Origin: Filobasidium wieringae
Lineage: Eukaryota; Basidiomycota; Tremellomycetes; Filobasidiales; Filobasidiaceae
Assembly (NCBI GenBank): GCA_001600055.1
Contig: BCIV01000016.1
Location: 558,220-622,219, forward strand
Direction: 5' to 3'
DNA length: 64,000 bases
Positions 34,852 through 48,231 of this stretch are shown here, piece after piece; position 1 is the stretch's first letter; every line of letters starts with the position of its first letter. The notes under the pieces are model-generated. The model was not told where the DNA came from, ran no database searches, and saw only the letters and a list, made by a program, of their open reading frames with translations. The position numbers were made by a program, and so were the translations under genes.

Positions 34852-35388
34852 TTAAACACGAGCGGGAATAGTGATAGGTTTGATAGGAACTTTCGTAAGG
34901 GCCTCGATCTGGTCATCCTTAGGTCCTTCCTTCTTGTCGACGAAGGTCGGCGATTCCCCGTAATAGACACGTCTTAGCTCCCAAACCGTTTCGATCCAGT
35001 CATTCCTGAGGACGTTTAACGTGGCTTCTGTATGTGGGTCACTAGGTATCATATCACGCAATCGTAATTGGTGTAGGTGCTCTTTACACCTTCTGAGATA
35101 ATTCCGATTCGACGGGCCTGACTTTATGAACGCTTGGGGTATTTCAGAGAGGATGAAATTCTTCTCTGTTTGGGGAATCTCCTCCTCCTTGATTTGCTTA
35201 TCGATTATGTATAGTAATTCGCACAAGGAATCGATTGAGGTGAGACTCGATTGAGTGGTTCCTGTCGTCTGAGCCAACGAGTTAATGAAAGAACCGTCAC
35301 CCCCGGCGGATAACCTGGATGTTTCACCGCGCGAGCCAGAGATCGTCGATCGGTTTGTAGTAGCATCGGAAAAGCTAGGTACGGACAT
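34852..35388 (-). CDS. Unknown protein, paralogue C of the local family (178 aa)
   Basis: Not recognised. Start chosen at the ATG at 35388 (MSVPSFSDATTNRS), which matches the MSxP start of paralogue B; the frame is open further upstream without support. After a Ser/Gly/Thr-rich leader the core reads IDSLCELLYIIDKQIK, QTEKNFILSEIPQAF, NRNYLRRCKEHLHQL, then VLRNDWIETVWELRRVYYGES, a Lys-rich stretch and the C-terminus KPITIPARV. The motif order parallels A and B. No signal peptide or membrane helix. Single exon, with a TATA-like box 105 bp upstream. Confidence 0.65.
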   Translation of the reverse strand: MSVPSFSDATTNRSTISGSRGETSRLSAGGDGSFINSLAQTTGTTQSSLTSIDSLCELLYIIDKQIKEEEIPQTEKNFILSEIPQAFIKSGPSNRNYLRRCKEHLHQLRLRDMIPSDPHTEATLNVLRNDWIETVWELRRVYYGESPTFVDKKEGPKDDQIEALTKVPIKPITIPARV

Positions 35389-35486
35389 GATTGATAGGTA
35401 CTGAAGGTAGCGATGGATGAAAAACTTTATAAGAGGCTGATGAGAATTGATCAGCATACAACCCGAGTGCTCATCGTCCAGCCGGT

Positions 35487-35493
35487 ATTTATA
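35487..35493 (-). promoter_or_regulatory. TATA-like box of paralogue C
   Basis: TATAAAT on the minus strand with its first base 105 bp upstream of the ATG. Confidence 0.55.
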
Positions 35494-35603
35494 CCTCTCA
35501 GAAAGGCCAGTAAAGCGAAGATGACGATTTCAGCAGCAAGAATGGATAAAGGAAGTCATTACGCACATTGACCCTGGCTTCTTAGGGGAACCTGGACACC
35601 TGA
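35488..35603. repeat. Upstream segment duplicated in front of paralogues B and C (copy 2)
   Basis: Second copy of the segment described at 33774-33905. The plus-strand start MTISAARMDKG is kept, but a TGA interrupts the frame 16 codons in. Confidence 0.7.
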
Positions 35604-35846
35604 CGAGACCCCGGGCGTTCATCTAGCCGGCCATGTCTTGCCTCATCTCGCATCAAAGGATCGATCTCTTGCTGTGCTCTCATGCAGAAGGAGTAGGTAC
35701 GGCAAGAGGAAGCGGCTGGCGATGATAGAGAAGCGAGACGAACGAACGTGACTGTTTCTATCAGTCCTTTAAATGAGCTGATTAGGGGTAGGTCTTGGAT
35801 GACGCGAGATGTCAACAGATTCTTGATCCTTGCTTCTTGGATATTT

Positions 35847-35873
35847 TGGTCGACGCGTTATGCGTCGACCAAG
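35847..35873. repeat. Perfect 11-bp inverted repeat with 5-nt loop
   Basis: Arms TTGGTCGACGC and GCGTCGACCAA flank GTTAT. It lies in the intergenic region to the right of paralogue C, about 190 bp left of a small minus-strand frame. It could be a protein-binding palindrome or a hairpin; no flanking target-site pattern was seen. Confidence 0.8.
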
Positions 35874-36041
35874 AGACTGCCAATTTGATTGCTCTACGCT
35901 TCTGGTCCAGTGGGCCATCCTTTCATTGCCTCAGATGGTGCGGTGAGGATCATCGAGTTCGATGAACACAGTAGGAGAGGCAGTATGTCCGTGCATACCA
36001 AAGCATGTCCGCTTAGAATGCGGAGCGGACATGGACCCCAT

Positions 36042-36230
36042 TCATTTCGGGTCCGGGGTCTGGTTCCTCCTTATGACCGCTGTTCCCCCCAATCGCCGCT
36101 CTAAGTCCACATTTTGGATCCGCGGTGAGAGATAGGGAACGTCGAAATGTTCGAGAGAGAGGTCACTCTGCGAGATATATAACACGGCGAACACAGTCAG
36201 AACACTGAACAACCCCATCGCTGCAGACAT
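36042..36230 (-). CDS. Possible 62-aa secreted peptide ORF
   Basis: Unrecognised small frame starting at the ATG at 36230. The N-terminus (MSAAMGLFSVLTVFAVLYI) is a convincing signal-peptide or single-helix sequence, followed by a short hydrophilic part (EHFDVPYLSPRIQNVDLERR). It is divergent from the P5C dehydrogenase, whose ATG is 133 bp away, so the frame may simply overlap that promoter. No paired Cys or known family. Confidence 0.25.
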   Translation of the reverse strand: MSAAMGLFSVLTVFAVLYISQSDLSLEHFDVPYLSPRIQNVDLERRLGGTAVIRRNQTPDPK

Positions 36231-36362
36231 CACCTACCCCTATTCATATCCATCACTCCTGCCCCACCTATATCCGACTCGTAAGTACCCTCACCTCTTC
36301 CCCACCATCGAAAACTACAGCCTCACACCTGCTCCACAACCCCAGCTCAAAACACATTCGTC

Positions 36363-38423
<2,061 letters not shown>

Positions 38424-40314
38424 GCCCGTGTTTCGTCGTTGTATTTTTAGTTGATGACTTTTCGAACCAGACTGAAATGATGAATGCATGTTACGTTTCA
38501 TGACGCCGAGCAAGACTTGATTCTTACGATGTGGACACTCAGGTGGCTGTGATCCCTTTACAGTTCGTTGAGCTAGCGCAGCCAATGCCGGTTTGCTGAT
38601 ATAATCCAGTGGCGGGTGGTGAGTCAAGGCTGGGCGGGTGTAAAGTCGAATGACTGCAAGGTCAAGGGTCGCTTGACCGTAGGTCCTATCCAATCCAAAG
38701 GAACATTGCTGATAATGGTATATAAAGAGCTACCTGGATGAGTGCAAGTCTTCTTCCATGTGTATATCCCAACAAGCAACATACCTAATAGCAATAATGG
38801 TAGTCGTTTTCACCATTGCCCTGGAAGAAGTTTGGAGGGTGTAGAACCAACAAGAGAATTTGCACCAGGCATCAGGTTATGTGTCTCTACAAGCCGCAAG
38901 TTGCTCGTGCTGGCTTGCTTGGTCAACCCCTGACCCCTAGCCCCAACCTTTTTATAGTGCCCATTACCACTTACCGGAACGTGGTGACTGCTTGGCCAAA
39001 CTTGCCGACAAAGCTGACAAGGACTGCGATTGTCTACCTGATGACAAGGTCTATGAGAGCAAGCTGTGACACGCGATGTATAGGGGGTGCCGTGTATGAA
39101 GCAGGATCCAGCTCAAGTATCAGGTTGAATGTCTCCACACGCCCCAAGTCAAAACACGCGAGAGCGAAACTTCTGTTGACGTTTGATGTTCCTCGATGTA
39201 TATCTGGCAGTGGCTTTGCATGCCCACCATTCAATTGTACCTGTCACATGTACCGGTACGACCATTGCAGGCGATTTCTCGTTATTTTCAAGCATGAAGC
39301 CGAAAACTATAGGTTCAAAGAATGGGATGAGACGCGACGAGCGGGATTTTGTCTCAAACTACTGAGCTTTGACGATCGACATATCACATCTTACGCAACT
39401 TTCATCTTCGAATTATCGACGGGAAGTCTGTCTGAGATGATGTACTGCTTGTATGCGTGAGAACAATCAAGGGTGTATCGTTTTTTTGCCTGGCGGATGA
39501 ATCGCTTTTTGAGAATATTCAACCCTGTAGTCAGTGCCATATTGTAGCAGCTGATATCGCTGGTGAGTCAAGTCCAGTACTAAGTCACGACATCAGATTG
39601 TAACATGCGGATTGTCAATTGAGCATTGGTACGCGACCCGTTGACTCGGTGAAGATTCGATGAGATAACTCCCAGGTCGCTCTTTGCTTGAAGAAGGTCA
39701 GTGTGACTCGGATCAGGTAGATCAACGGTCTCCGAACGCAACGCTGTTGTATGCAAGATAACAGGAGAGATAACCTGCGCAGCGTGAGATCAAGCGCGGC
39801 CGGCGCGTATGAGTTTCAGAGACGACTTGATTACCAAGCGTCGAATGCGTTTCTAAATTGGTGAAATGGGCGACGATCAGTGGTGTGATCGGCGTCGCAC
39901 CCTTCGTATGGAACCCCCCGAGTCTGTGTGGAGTAGCTAGGATTGGGCTGTTGCAGCTGTGGCTCATGCGTTGTGGAGGCTTATCGAGTTGAACCATGCG
40001 ATCGTCTTCTCGGTCAAATCCGTCGAATGCCTAAAAACAAATCAAAGCGCGGATCCGAGTCGCTCGTTCGCTCGCTCGACCAGACTCGAGCTTTCACACA
40101 CCATTTGAGTCTTCCAACAGCCACTCGCCCACTCTCGCTCTCGATATACTCTTCATCGCCCACAGCAACATAGTCATATAACAGTAGGCATCCAGCCTCG
40201 AGAAAAGGCTCAAGGTTAGACGTAGGTGATTGCTTGCTTTTTCCCCGTTGTAAACCGACCATTACCTGACCTCCTTTCCCGACACCTAGAAATCTACCTG
40301 ATTCTGCCATCAGT
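38424..40314. other. 1.9-kb intergenic region with degenerate repeats, no supported gene
   Basis: Between PUT2 and the ABC transporter. The longest frame (38816-39460, plus) starts at an ATG but lacks a domain and splice logic. Two degenerate direct copies of a 31-bp segment (25 of 31 identical by eye) lie near 38870-38900 and 39117-39147. The right part before 40315 is the pyrimidine-rich promoter of the transporter. Confidence 0.5.
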
Positions 40315-43300
40315 ATGGCGAGGTACATTGCTCTTCCTCAGGACGATGCAAACGATCAGCCGTTACCTGCCTCATTAGGAATAAAAATCGCAAAATGGGT
40401 CTATATCATCGACATCGTGCGAACTCTGGGATTGGCTGGACTTGTTGGGTTGAACATCGATGCTACGGTGATCAGTCGAGCGAGGTTCAGTACCGCCGGC
40501 GACGAATCTTTGCTCAGCACTCTGCTAGTGGCAATGGTCGAGAAGAGCCACAAGGGATTGTCGAAGATGCAGATGGTCGAGTTGGGAGTCACCATCTTCT
40601 ACGTGAGTTCCTGCCATCCTTTAGCATCACACAGACTTGATGGCTGATTCCCTGTATCCTTTGCAATCAGTTTATCAACTTCCTCCACGCCCTCTTCCTA
40701 GTGTTCGCACGAAGAGACTCGAAAGCTCGTCGTATTACCCGTTTCATCACTCAGACCTTGATGTTGGTCGCCTGGGGCGTTTACGCCTACCGTGATCTTT
40801 ACCCTCTCATCACCTATTCGAAACACCCCATGGATCCCGATTATCTACCTCAGCCTGTAGTCTGGACCAGGTTCTCCTTGCTCACCATCGTTGGAGTCTT
40901 GATCCCCGCTTTCCAACCGAGTCAATATCGTCCAGTCGACCCTATCAACCCGGCAGACGAACCCAACCCGGAACAAACCGCCAGTTTCTTCAGCTACGTG
41001 TTTTACTTTTTCATGGATCGTCTCATCATCAAGGCCTGGACTAAGAAGACCATTCCTTACGACGAGCTACCCCCTCTTCCCGATTACGATCGAGCCGCCT
41101 GGTTGGCCAAGAACAGTCTACTCAAGCTTCACCCTATCAGGAGGCAAGAGCTGGGACTTCCTTCAAGGCACCTCTTCATCTGTCTCGTCTCCGTGTACTG
41201 GAAGACATACCTCGTTCTTGCTTTGATGATTTTCATCAAAGCCGTCATGGAATTCGCTGTACCCATTGGAATCAACCGATTATTGACTTACATCCAATCG
41301 GGGGATTCAGGAGATATCCGACCTTGGTTTTGGATCCTCTGGTTGTTCCTCGGTCCTACTGTCGCTAGTATGGCTTGGCAGTATTACATCTTCACCACCA
41401 CTCGTTCACTCGTTCACGTGGAGAGCTTGTTCACCCAGTTATTGTTTGGACACGCGTTGAGGATCAAGATGCAAGATCCGGTCGATACGACCGCGGCCAA
41501 GGGAGGTGATATGAAAGGTGCCAACACCCCTGCGATCGTCGAGGACGAACAACCTACGGGGGTCGTCTCTACTCATACCCCTGTCGTCAACAACGGACCT
41601 GTTCAAGCGGACGACGCCGAGTCTTCCACTACGGCTAGTCAGAAACGTGAAGGTAGCGTCGATTCGGGTAAGAAGGCGGAAGATAACAAGAGCGAAGATG
41701 AGAGTGAACAAGCATCTGGTCTCGTCGGAAGGCTTACTACCCTAGCTTCGACTGATTTGGAGAATATCGTCGAAGGACGAGACATCCTCATGGCTGTGCT
41801 TTATGCGCCTTTGCAATTGGTCTTGGGAGCCATCTTCTTGTATCAGATCCTGTCTTGGTCCGCTCTGGTTGGAATGGGAGTCACCTTTGTCACCCTACCG
41901 ATTCCTGGATACCTCGCCAAGCTCATGAACTCGACCCAGCAGAACCTTATGAAGGCGACTGATAACAGGATTCAAACCATCACCGAGGCCGTCAACACGC
42001 TCAGGATGGTCAAGCTTTTCGCTTGGGAGAGGAAGATCTCGGAACGAATCTCGGAGAAACGAGCTGCTGAATTGCGTCAGATCAGGAGAAAGTCTTTCAT
42101 CGATAGGTTCACTTCGACTGTCAACTGGATGTTGCCCATCCTCACCATGATCGCCGCCTATGGACTGTACACTGGAGTGCAGAAACAAACTTTGACTGCG
42201 GCCAAGGTGTTCTCATCCTTGACCGTCTTTGACATGATCCGTAACCAAATGTTTACCATGACCCAGATGATTCAGGCCGCTATCTCCGCCAAGGTCTCTA
42301 TTGGACGAGTCGATAACTTCTTGCGATCGACCGAATTGCTGGACGAGTACAAGGAGGAAGTCACGGTTCAGATCAAGTCGGTTCCCGAACAAGGCAAAGT
42401 CTACTTCAAGAACGCCGAGTTCGTTTGGGAGAAACCTTCTTCCCGTTCGATCGTTGGTACCGCTACTGCCAGCAAGGAATGGAAGCTCCGCATTGACGAT
42501 CTCGAGTTCCCTGCAGGCAAGACCACTATCGTAGCCGGGAAGACCTCGTCGGGAAAGACCAGTCTGCTCATGGCACTGCTCGGGGAGATGAATTGGGCCC
42601 CCACGCAATTGGACAGCTCTTTCAACTTGCCTCGCGCTGGTGGCGTAGCTTATGCTGCTCAGGAAGCTTGGGTCATGGCTACTACCGTACGACAGAACAT
42701 TGTCTTTGGTGAAGAGTTCGATGAGGAGAGGTACAAGCGCGTCCTCCACGTCTGTGCACTCGAAAAAGACTTGGAACTATTTGATGCTGGTGATCAGACC
42801 GAGCTCGGTGAAAAGGGCTTGAACGCAAGGTGAGTGGGAACCCGCCCATTGGTTTCAAAACTGTGCTCATGTGTTTTGCCACTTTGATAGTGGAGGACAA
42901 AAGGCCCGTATCTCTCTCGCCCGAGCTGTATATTCGGATGCGCAGGTTCTGCTTCTCGATTCAGTACTCGAAGCATTGGATGTCACCACCTCCCGTTGGA
43001 TCGTCGAGAAGCTCTTCAAGAGCGAACTTCTCAAGGACAGGACCGTCATCCTCGTAACTCATCACGTCGCGCTTCTCGCACCTGTCACCGATTACATTGT
43101 ACACATGGCTGTCGGGGGAACCATCGATCATCATGGCCCCATTGAACAGATGCAGGAACTTATCGAGGAAGTCCAGACCGACAAGGCAGAGTCCTCAGAG
43201 GAACCTGTTTCCGAAGCTCACAAAATGGAGGAACCCGTTCCGGAAGCCAAGAAAGACGTTGCGGTCGATGCTGGAAAGCTCGTCAGCGAGGAAGAGAAGA

Positions 43301-45280
43301 GCGAAGGTCGCGTCTCTCGTGCGGCTTTAATCGGTTACTTCTCATTGGCTGGAGGACCCATCTACTGGACGATCTACTACATCGTCATTTTGCTGGGAGA
43401 GATCTTGTTCGCTGGTTGCAACTGGTGGCTGGGACGATGGTCTCAAGCTTACGACGAGGCCGCCGATCCCCGCACGGTTTCCATCGTTTACTGGCTAGGC
43501 ATGTATGTCATCTTGATGGTCGCCCAGCTTATGTGCTACAACTGGACCTCCATTCAATGGCTTTTCGGTGCACTTCGGGCATCCAACAAGATTCATGCGA
43601 ACCTGGTGGATCACATACTTCATGCCCCCATGCGTTTCCTAGACAAAACCCCTACTGGACGTATCTTAGGACGTTTCACCAAAGATATCAACTCGATCGA
43701 TTCGACCGTTGTCGACTTGTTCCAAGGTGTCAGTGAATTAGTCGTTACCTTGGCGCTGAAGGCCATCGTGTTGGTCTACATCGTCCCCGTTTTCGGGCCT
43801 ATCGGCTTCGTTATCGGTCTTATCGGATTTGGACTCGCTGAGCTCTACATTCACGGTCAACTCGCTGTGAAGCGAGAAATGTCAAACGCCAAGACCCCAT
43901 TGTACACTCAGTTCAACGCTGCAGTCAACGGTGTCATCTCTATTCGAGCTTACGGAGCGGAAGAGTTCTTTGCTAGCGAGTTGCGTGACAGGTGTGACAA
44001 GTACACGCGATGCTGTGTTACCTACTACAATCTCAATCGGTAAGATTGACACTCCTCCCGACGTTACAAAATTGATGACTGACATCTGCTTGACAGTTGG
44101 ATCACCGTCCGTATGGATGCTTTGGGAGCATTCTTCAGTACCGGGATCGCCGCCCTATTGATCTACAGTGGCTCCTCGCTTCTTCCTGCATCTTTGATCG
44201 GTTTCGCCATCAACCAGGCCGTCAGCTTTAGTAGCATCTTACTATGGCTAGTCCGAATGGTTAACCAATTCGAAGTACAGGCCAACGCTATCGAACGAGT
44301 CAATGACTACCTCAATATCGACCAAGAACCTCAGGCTACCCCTCGAGGTGTACCTCCCGCGTCTTGGCCCAAGAACGGTCAGATCAAGGTACAAAACTTG
44401 GTGGCTAGGTACTTTGAAGGCGGTCCCGTTGTGTTGGATAACCTGTCGTTTGACATCTCTGCTGGCTCGCGTATTGGTATTGTCGGAAGGACGGGTAGCG
44501 GAAAGAGTAGTTTGACCCTTGCGCTTTTGAGGATGATACCCACTGAGGGTTCCATCAACATCGCTGGTATCGACTCTAAGCAAGTCAACCTAGATGCTCT
44601 TCGATCCGCTGTCACCATCATCCCACAAGACCCCGTTCTGTTATCCGGTACACTGAGGTTTAATCTCGATCCTTTCGACGAACATGATGACTACGAATTG
44701 AATGAGGTTGTCAGGACTTCCGGATTGGAAATGGCCACCGGCGAGGCCAACGATGAATCTTCCTCTTCTGCTTTGACTCTGGATTCGCCTATTGCAAGTG
44801 GAGGTTCCAACTTGAGTGCTGGTCAAAGGTGAGTAGTGTGAATCACCAAGTCGAAATCGTTCGTATGCTAACGTCTTCTTTCCCAGACAACTCGTTGCTT
44901 TGGCCCGTGCCCTGGTTCGCGGGTCCAAGATCCTCGTATTGGACGAGGCTACTGGTATGTCGTTCTTACATCCTAAGAGTAGACACATCTAGCATAGACT
45001 TACGAATCAATCAATGACAGCCTCCGTCGACCATGCTACCGATGCTGTAGTCCAGACCGCCATCCGAAACTTGAAGGACGTAACGTTGATTGTCGTTGCT
45101 CACCGACTTTCGACAATCGCAGATTCTGACAAGATTCTCGTTCTTGGCGCTGGCAAACTGCTGGAGTATGACTCACCCAAGAGTTTGCTCGCGAAGAAGG
45201 GTGGCCACTATTGGGCGTTGTGCAATGATAGCCATGAGAAGGAAGAGCTGATCGCACTGTCCGAGGGGGCTAGTCGATAA
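40315..45280 (+). CDS. ABCC-family (MRP/Ycf1-like) ABC transporter, full length
   Basis: Full ABC exporter of the ABCC subfamily, probably vacuolar or plasma membrane, moving conjugates or drugs; the substrate is not predictable. ATG at 40315. An N-terminal extension with about four hydrophobic segments (TMD0-like; e.g. FINFLHALFLVFA) precedes TMD1 with ASFFSYVFYFFMDRLIIKAW. A Ser/Glu/Lys-rich insert interrupts the loop before STDLENIVEGRDILM. NBD1: Walker A VAGKTSSGKTSLL, signature SGGQKARISLARAVY, Walker B VLLLDSVLEALD. A charged linker leads to TMD2 (GRILGRFTKDINSIDSTVVD). NBD2: Walker A GRTGSGKSSLTLAL, the Q-loop PQDPVLLSG, signature NLSAGQRQLVALARA, Walker B ILVLDEATASVD, and the switch His in VVAHRLST. 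Several introns; TAA at 45278. The NBD1 Walker B has Ser where an acidic residue is usual, so NBD2 probably supplies the main ATPase activity. Confidence 0.95.
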
Positions 45281-45430
45281 CAAATAGGCATACAACATTA
45301 CTAGACATAGATTCTCTTCTTGAGGTTACAATTTGGTTCCCTTTACAATCTTTTGTATCATATTCTGCGATTCGGTATCCGTTCATACAAATCGTTACAC
45401 TCGACCGAGCGCCGCGCCAATCAAACCCGC

Positions 45431-46298
45431 TCAAACCATATCAACCTCTGATCGGTGCTGACTTAGTCTGGAGAGCCTCGATAGGTATTCGGGGAGATCC
45501 TCTTCCTGGAATTCAAACGGCTGCGATCGATCGAGGTCTCCAATCTTTGGTCGAGTGATAAAATATCTTTCTGCCCATTCAGGTCGTGCAGTAGACATGC
45601 GCTGCAGAGATGCCTGCTGAATCCATTCCGGAGAAGATTCACCAATCGATCCGTAAAGAGGTGCAATATCAGGTGTATCTGCAGAGCCAGGGGATTGAAA
45701 GATTGTTCGGTCGTTGCCGGTAGAAAAGTGGATCTGTAAAGCTGATGGTCTCTGTTGCGCTGCTGTCATGATCGACGCCGCTGGGAACGGTCCACCCCAT
45801 TTTCCATCTGTCATGATATCGTCGGATAGACTCTGGCAACCCCTTGTGAAGTATGATCGATCCAGACGCCGACGAAGATCGTTCACTATCCTCTTGCCGA
45901 CCGGAGTCATCGAGGGGAGAATTCCTATTCGTTGCCCACCCAGGGAGATCTCAAGTGCGATGATACGGAATGCGGCTGCCCCGTCCCTAATGATATCTCC
46001 CCGATCACTAGAAAGACGGAATACGAATCAGTCTCGATCATCGATGAATGCAGTAAAACCGACTTACGTGACCCGCAAGTAAAGACATAGGTGCCTAAAC
46101 TTATCCAATACCCCGGAGCATGTATATCCTTTTGCCCATTTGGCTATTGCGTAGGTTGACAAGACCTGGCGTCGAGCAGAGCAACAATATCAGCTCGACG
46201 ACGTCTAACGTCGGCCATAGTAGGCTCACCTCTTCTATGGCATTGCAATCCCCTTGACAGTCCGAGAGATACTGAGCGATTTGTTTCTGTCCAAGCAT
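45431..46298 (-). CDS. Unrecognised ~235-aa protein, three exons
   Basis: No family recognised. ATG at 46298 (MLGQKQIAQYLSDC). A GTGAGC..GCCAG intron joins in phase to VLSTYAIAKWAKGYTCSG and FRHLCLYLRVT. A GTAAGT..TCTAG intron then joins to DRGDIIRDGAAAFRIIALEI, followed by GKRIVNDLRRRLDRSYFTRG and a polar C-terminal half ending with TGA at 45431. No signal peptide or membrane helix. The gene ends 150 bp from the convergent ABC transporter. The clean phasing of both introns makes it a likely real gene. Confidence 0.65.
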
Positions 46299-46510
46299 AC
46301 TGTGTTGCGATAACGTCCTGAACGTTATGAAATCGGGGCCAGCGTTTGCTAAGCCCGAAGTGGCAATGTGTTGTATGGCTTAGAAAGGTGTTGTATCGTA
46401 ATGAACTAACAGAGCCGATCAGGCTAGATCTGGGTCGAGTTGATGGGGTCAGACGATTGAGATAGGTTGATGATTAATCTCGGTCACATGCGTGAATACA
46501 CAACTTCCGC

Positions 46511-46791
46511 TCAATCGCATAGATCTTGTAACGATTTCAATTCCTCATCCTGCCTCATCGCCTCTTCCTTCAGCTGGTCAACCTCTTCTTTAGGTGATCC
46601 ATTCTTCTGGGCATCCTTGAAAGCGGAATACGCAGCGAGCGAGTTCTGTTCCGCTTGTGTGATTTGGGCACGCTCCTCCCTGATATCGAACGGTCAGCAA
46701 TGGTCAGTGCCCGACGACAAGCAGACAAAACTATTCACTCGGTGTACACCTTGAGGGGATTCTCGGGTCCTGTTGTTGCAGAAGCGGACAT
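46511..46791 (-). CDS. Small ~73-aa helical protein, two exons
   Basis: Unrecognised. ATG at 46791 gives MSASATTGPENPLKVYT. A GTGAAT..ATCAG intron joins in phase to EEERAQITQAEQNSLAAYS, continuing as a charged, probably coiled-coil helix (EEVDQLKEEAMRQDEELKSL) to a TGA at 46511. Small size and an amphipathic helix suggest a subunit of a complex; I cannot name it. Confidence 0.6.
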
Positions 46792-47204
46792 GATTTATTG
46801 CAAGATAGTCTATAGGCGAAGTCGAGTCAAGATAAGGCGATTGTGGTGACTAGAGAGAGGTTCTCATGCGCAACTTGCAACTTGAGCATATCAGTTATCA
46901 GACTAATCGTCATCGGCCGGCACCTATAACATGCCTGATCGGTCACTTTAAACATCGCATCACGCATTCTGGCCGTTTGAGGTGAAGATTGCCAGCTAAC
47001 ATGTCTGATGTATTGATCTGAACACTCGAAATCAGGGTATTTTCGACATCCCATAGGCTATACAATTCGTTATAGGTCGTGCTGTTCATCCTATCCGGAC
47101 ATGTCTTGTCCTTCTCCATCTTGCTTTGTTTCATTCAACGATTCGCTCAGCTGCTTTCTGCTAAACTGATCATTTCTGTGCATCCACGGATTATCATTAT
47201 GGGT

Positions 47205-47967
47205 CTATAAGTGCTTCTTTGCACTAGCTCGAACACGAGCGTCGAACAAGGTCGAAGTGATCTGCGTTGTTGGTGTATAGAAAGGATTCAGTGATATCTG
47301 CTCAGAAGAATGACAATATTAGGAATTTGTGATTAGCTATTGCGATGTTGAAGGAGATCAGTGAAAGAACCTACCTTAACATAGCTTTCCCATACTTCCA
47401 TGAGGAACGCTCTTATTCCTTCTTCGTTCTTGATATCGTGCAGTATCACTAATTTTACTAATCAAAAACATATGTATAAAATCTCAATAATATCGAAGAC
47501 CTATGCCGGAATGAAAACTCACCACATGGCACGACCAATGCGGAAACGTTCCACTCGTTGAATCGATCCACATTCTTCAGATAGAGCGAACCAGTTCCCT
47601 GCATAGCGTCTTCTATGATATCCAGACTAGAAAATGCGATCATCTGCAGTACATGCTTTTCCACTCCCTGCGGACGGTTCGTTGTTGCGGAAGATGCTGG
47701 GACGGAAAGGGAATTTGTTCCAGTTCCACCTAGTAATTGAGGTGGAAATGGATCTTTTGCAGGTACTTGAGGCGCATTGGAAGATGATTGCGAGCTGACC
47801 GTTGTGCTACTTGGGTTGTCCCGGTGACCGAACGCAGGGAAGGAAGACCAAGAGGGAAAGGTGGAAGTCGACGAGGAGATGATCTGGTTGTGCGGTTTAG
47901 ACGAGTTGAGATGAGCTTCGTAGATAGGAGAGTCGGTCGGAGAAATCAGAGCCAGGTAGTACGCCAT
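47205..47967 (-). CDS. TRS20: TRAPP complex subunit Trs20/sedlin (TRAPPC2)
   Basis: Core adaptor subunit of the TRAPP tethering complexes in ER-Golgi and autophagic traffic; longin-like fold. Start at 47967 (MAYYLALISPTDSPIYEAHL); a longer frame upstream has an extra ATG but the family begins here. A Ser/Thr/Pro-rich insert of about 70 residues follows, where the family has a short loop. Then KHVLQMIAFSSLDIIEDA, SLYLKNVDRFNEWNVSALV, an intron, KLVILHDIKNEEGIRAFL and MEVWESYVK. The last exon reads LNPFYTPTTQITS..FDARVRASAKKHL and ends with TAG at 47205. The sedlin diagnostic motifs (NPFY, F-D-x-x-V, KKHL) are all present. Confidence 0.93.
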
Positions 47968-48231
47968 ATTGGATTGGGTTGGGGCGAGCTTCAAGATTTA
48001 TCTAAATCCCTAGAGTTTCTAACCACTTCAATCGCTATCAATGTGAACGTGCGAACGTCAACAGGTATATCTGGATCTGTCTTACTCGGATGACCTCGCG
48101 TATCTGATCAGTCGCGATATCTGAATACAGACAGAATCGAATAGGAGAACAAGTTAAACAGACTAGGATGAATACAGTTTTCGGAATAGACTATATATAT
48201 TGATGGAATAGGCTATGATGCGTCATAGAGC
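47968..48231. other. Short intergenic region TRS20/chitinase
   Basis: A 264-bp gap between tail-to-head minus-strand genes; no exon seen. Confidence 0.5.

Noticed and set aside
38816..39460. Plus-strand frame of 214 codons
   Set aside because: Long but with no domain, unbalanced composition (many Arg, Cys, Ser) and degenerate nucleotide repeats within it; not enough to call a gene.
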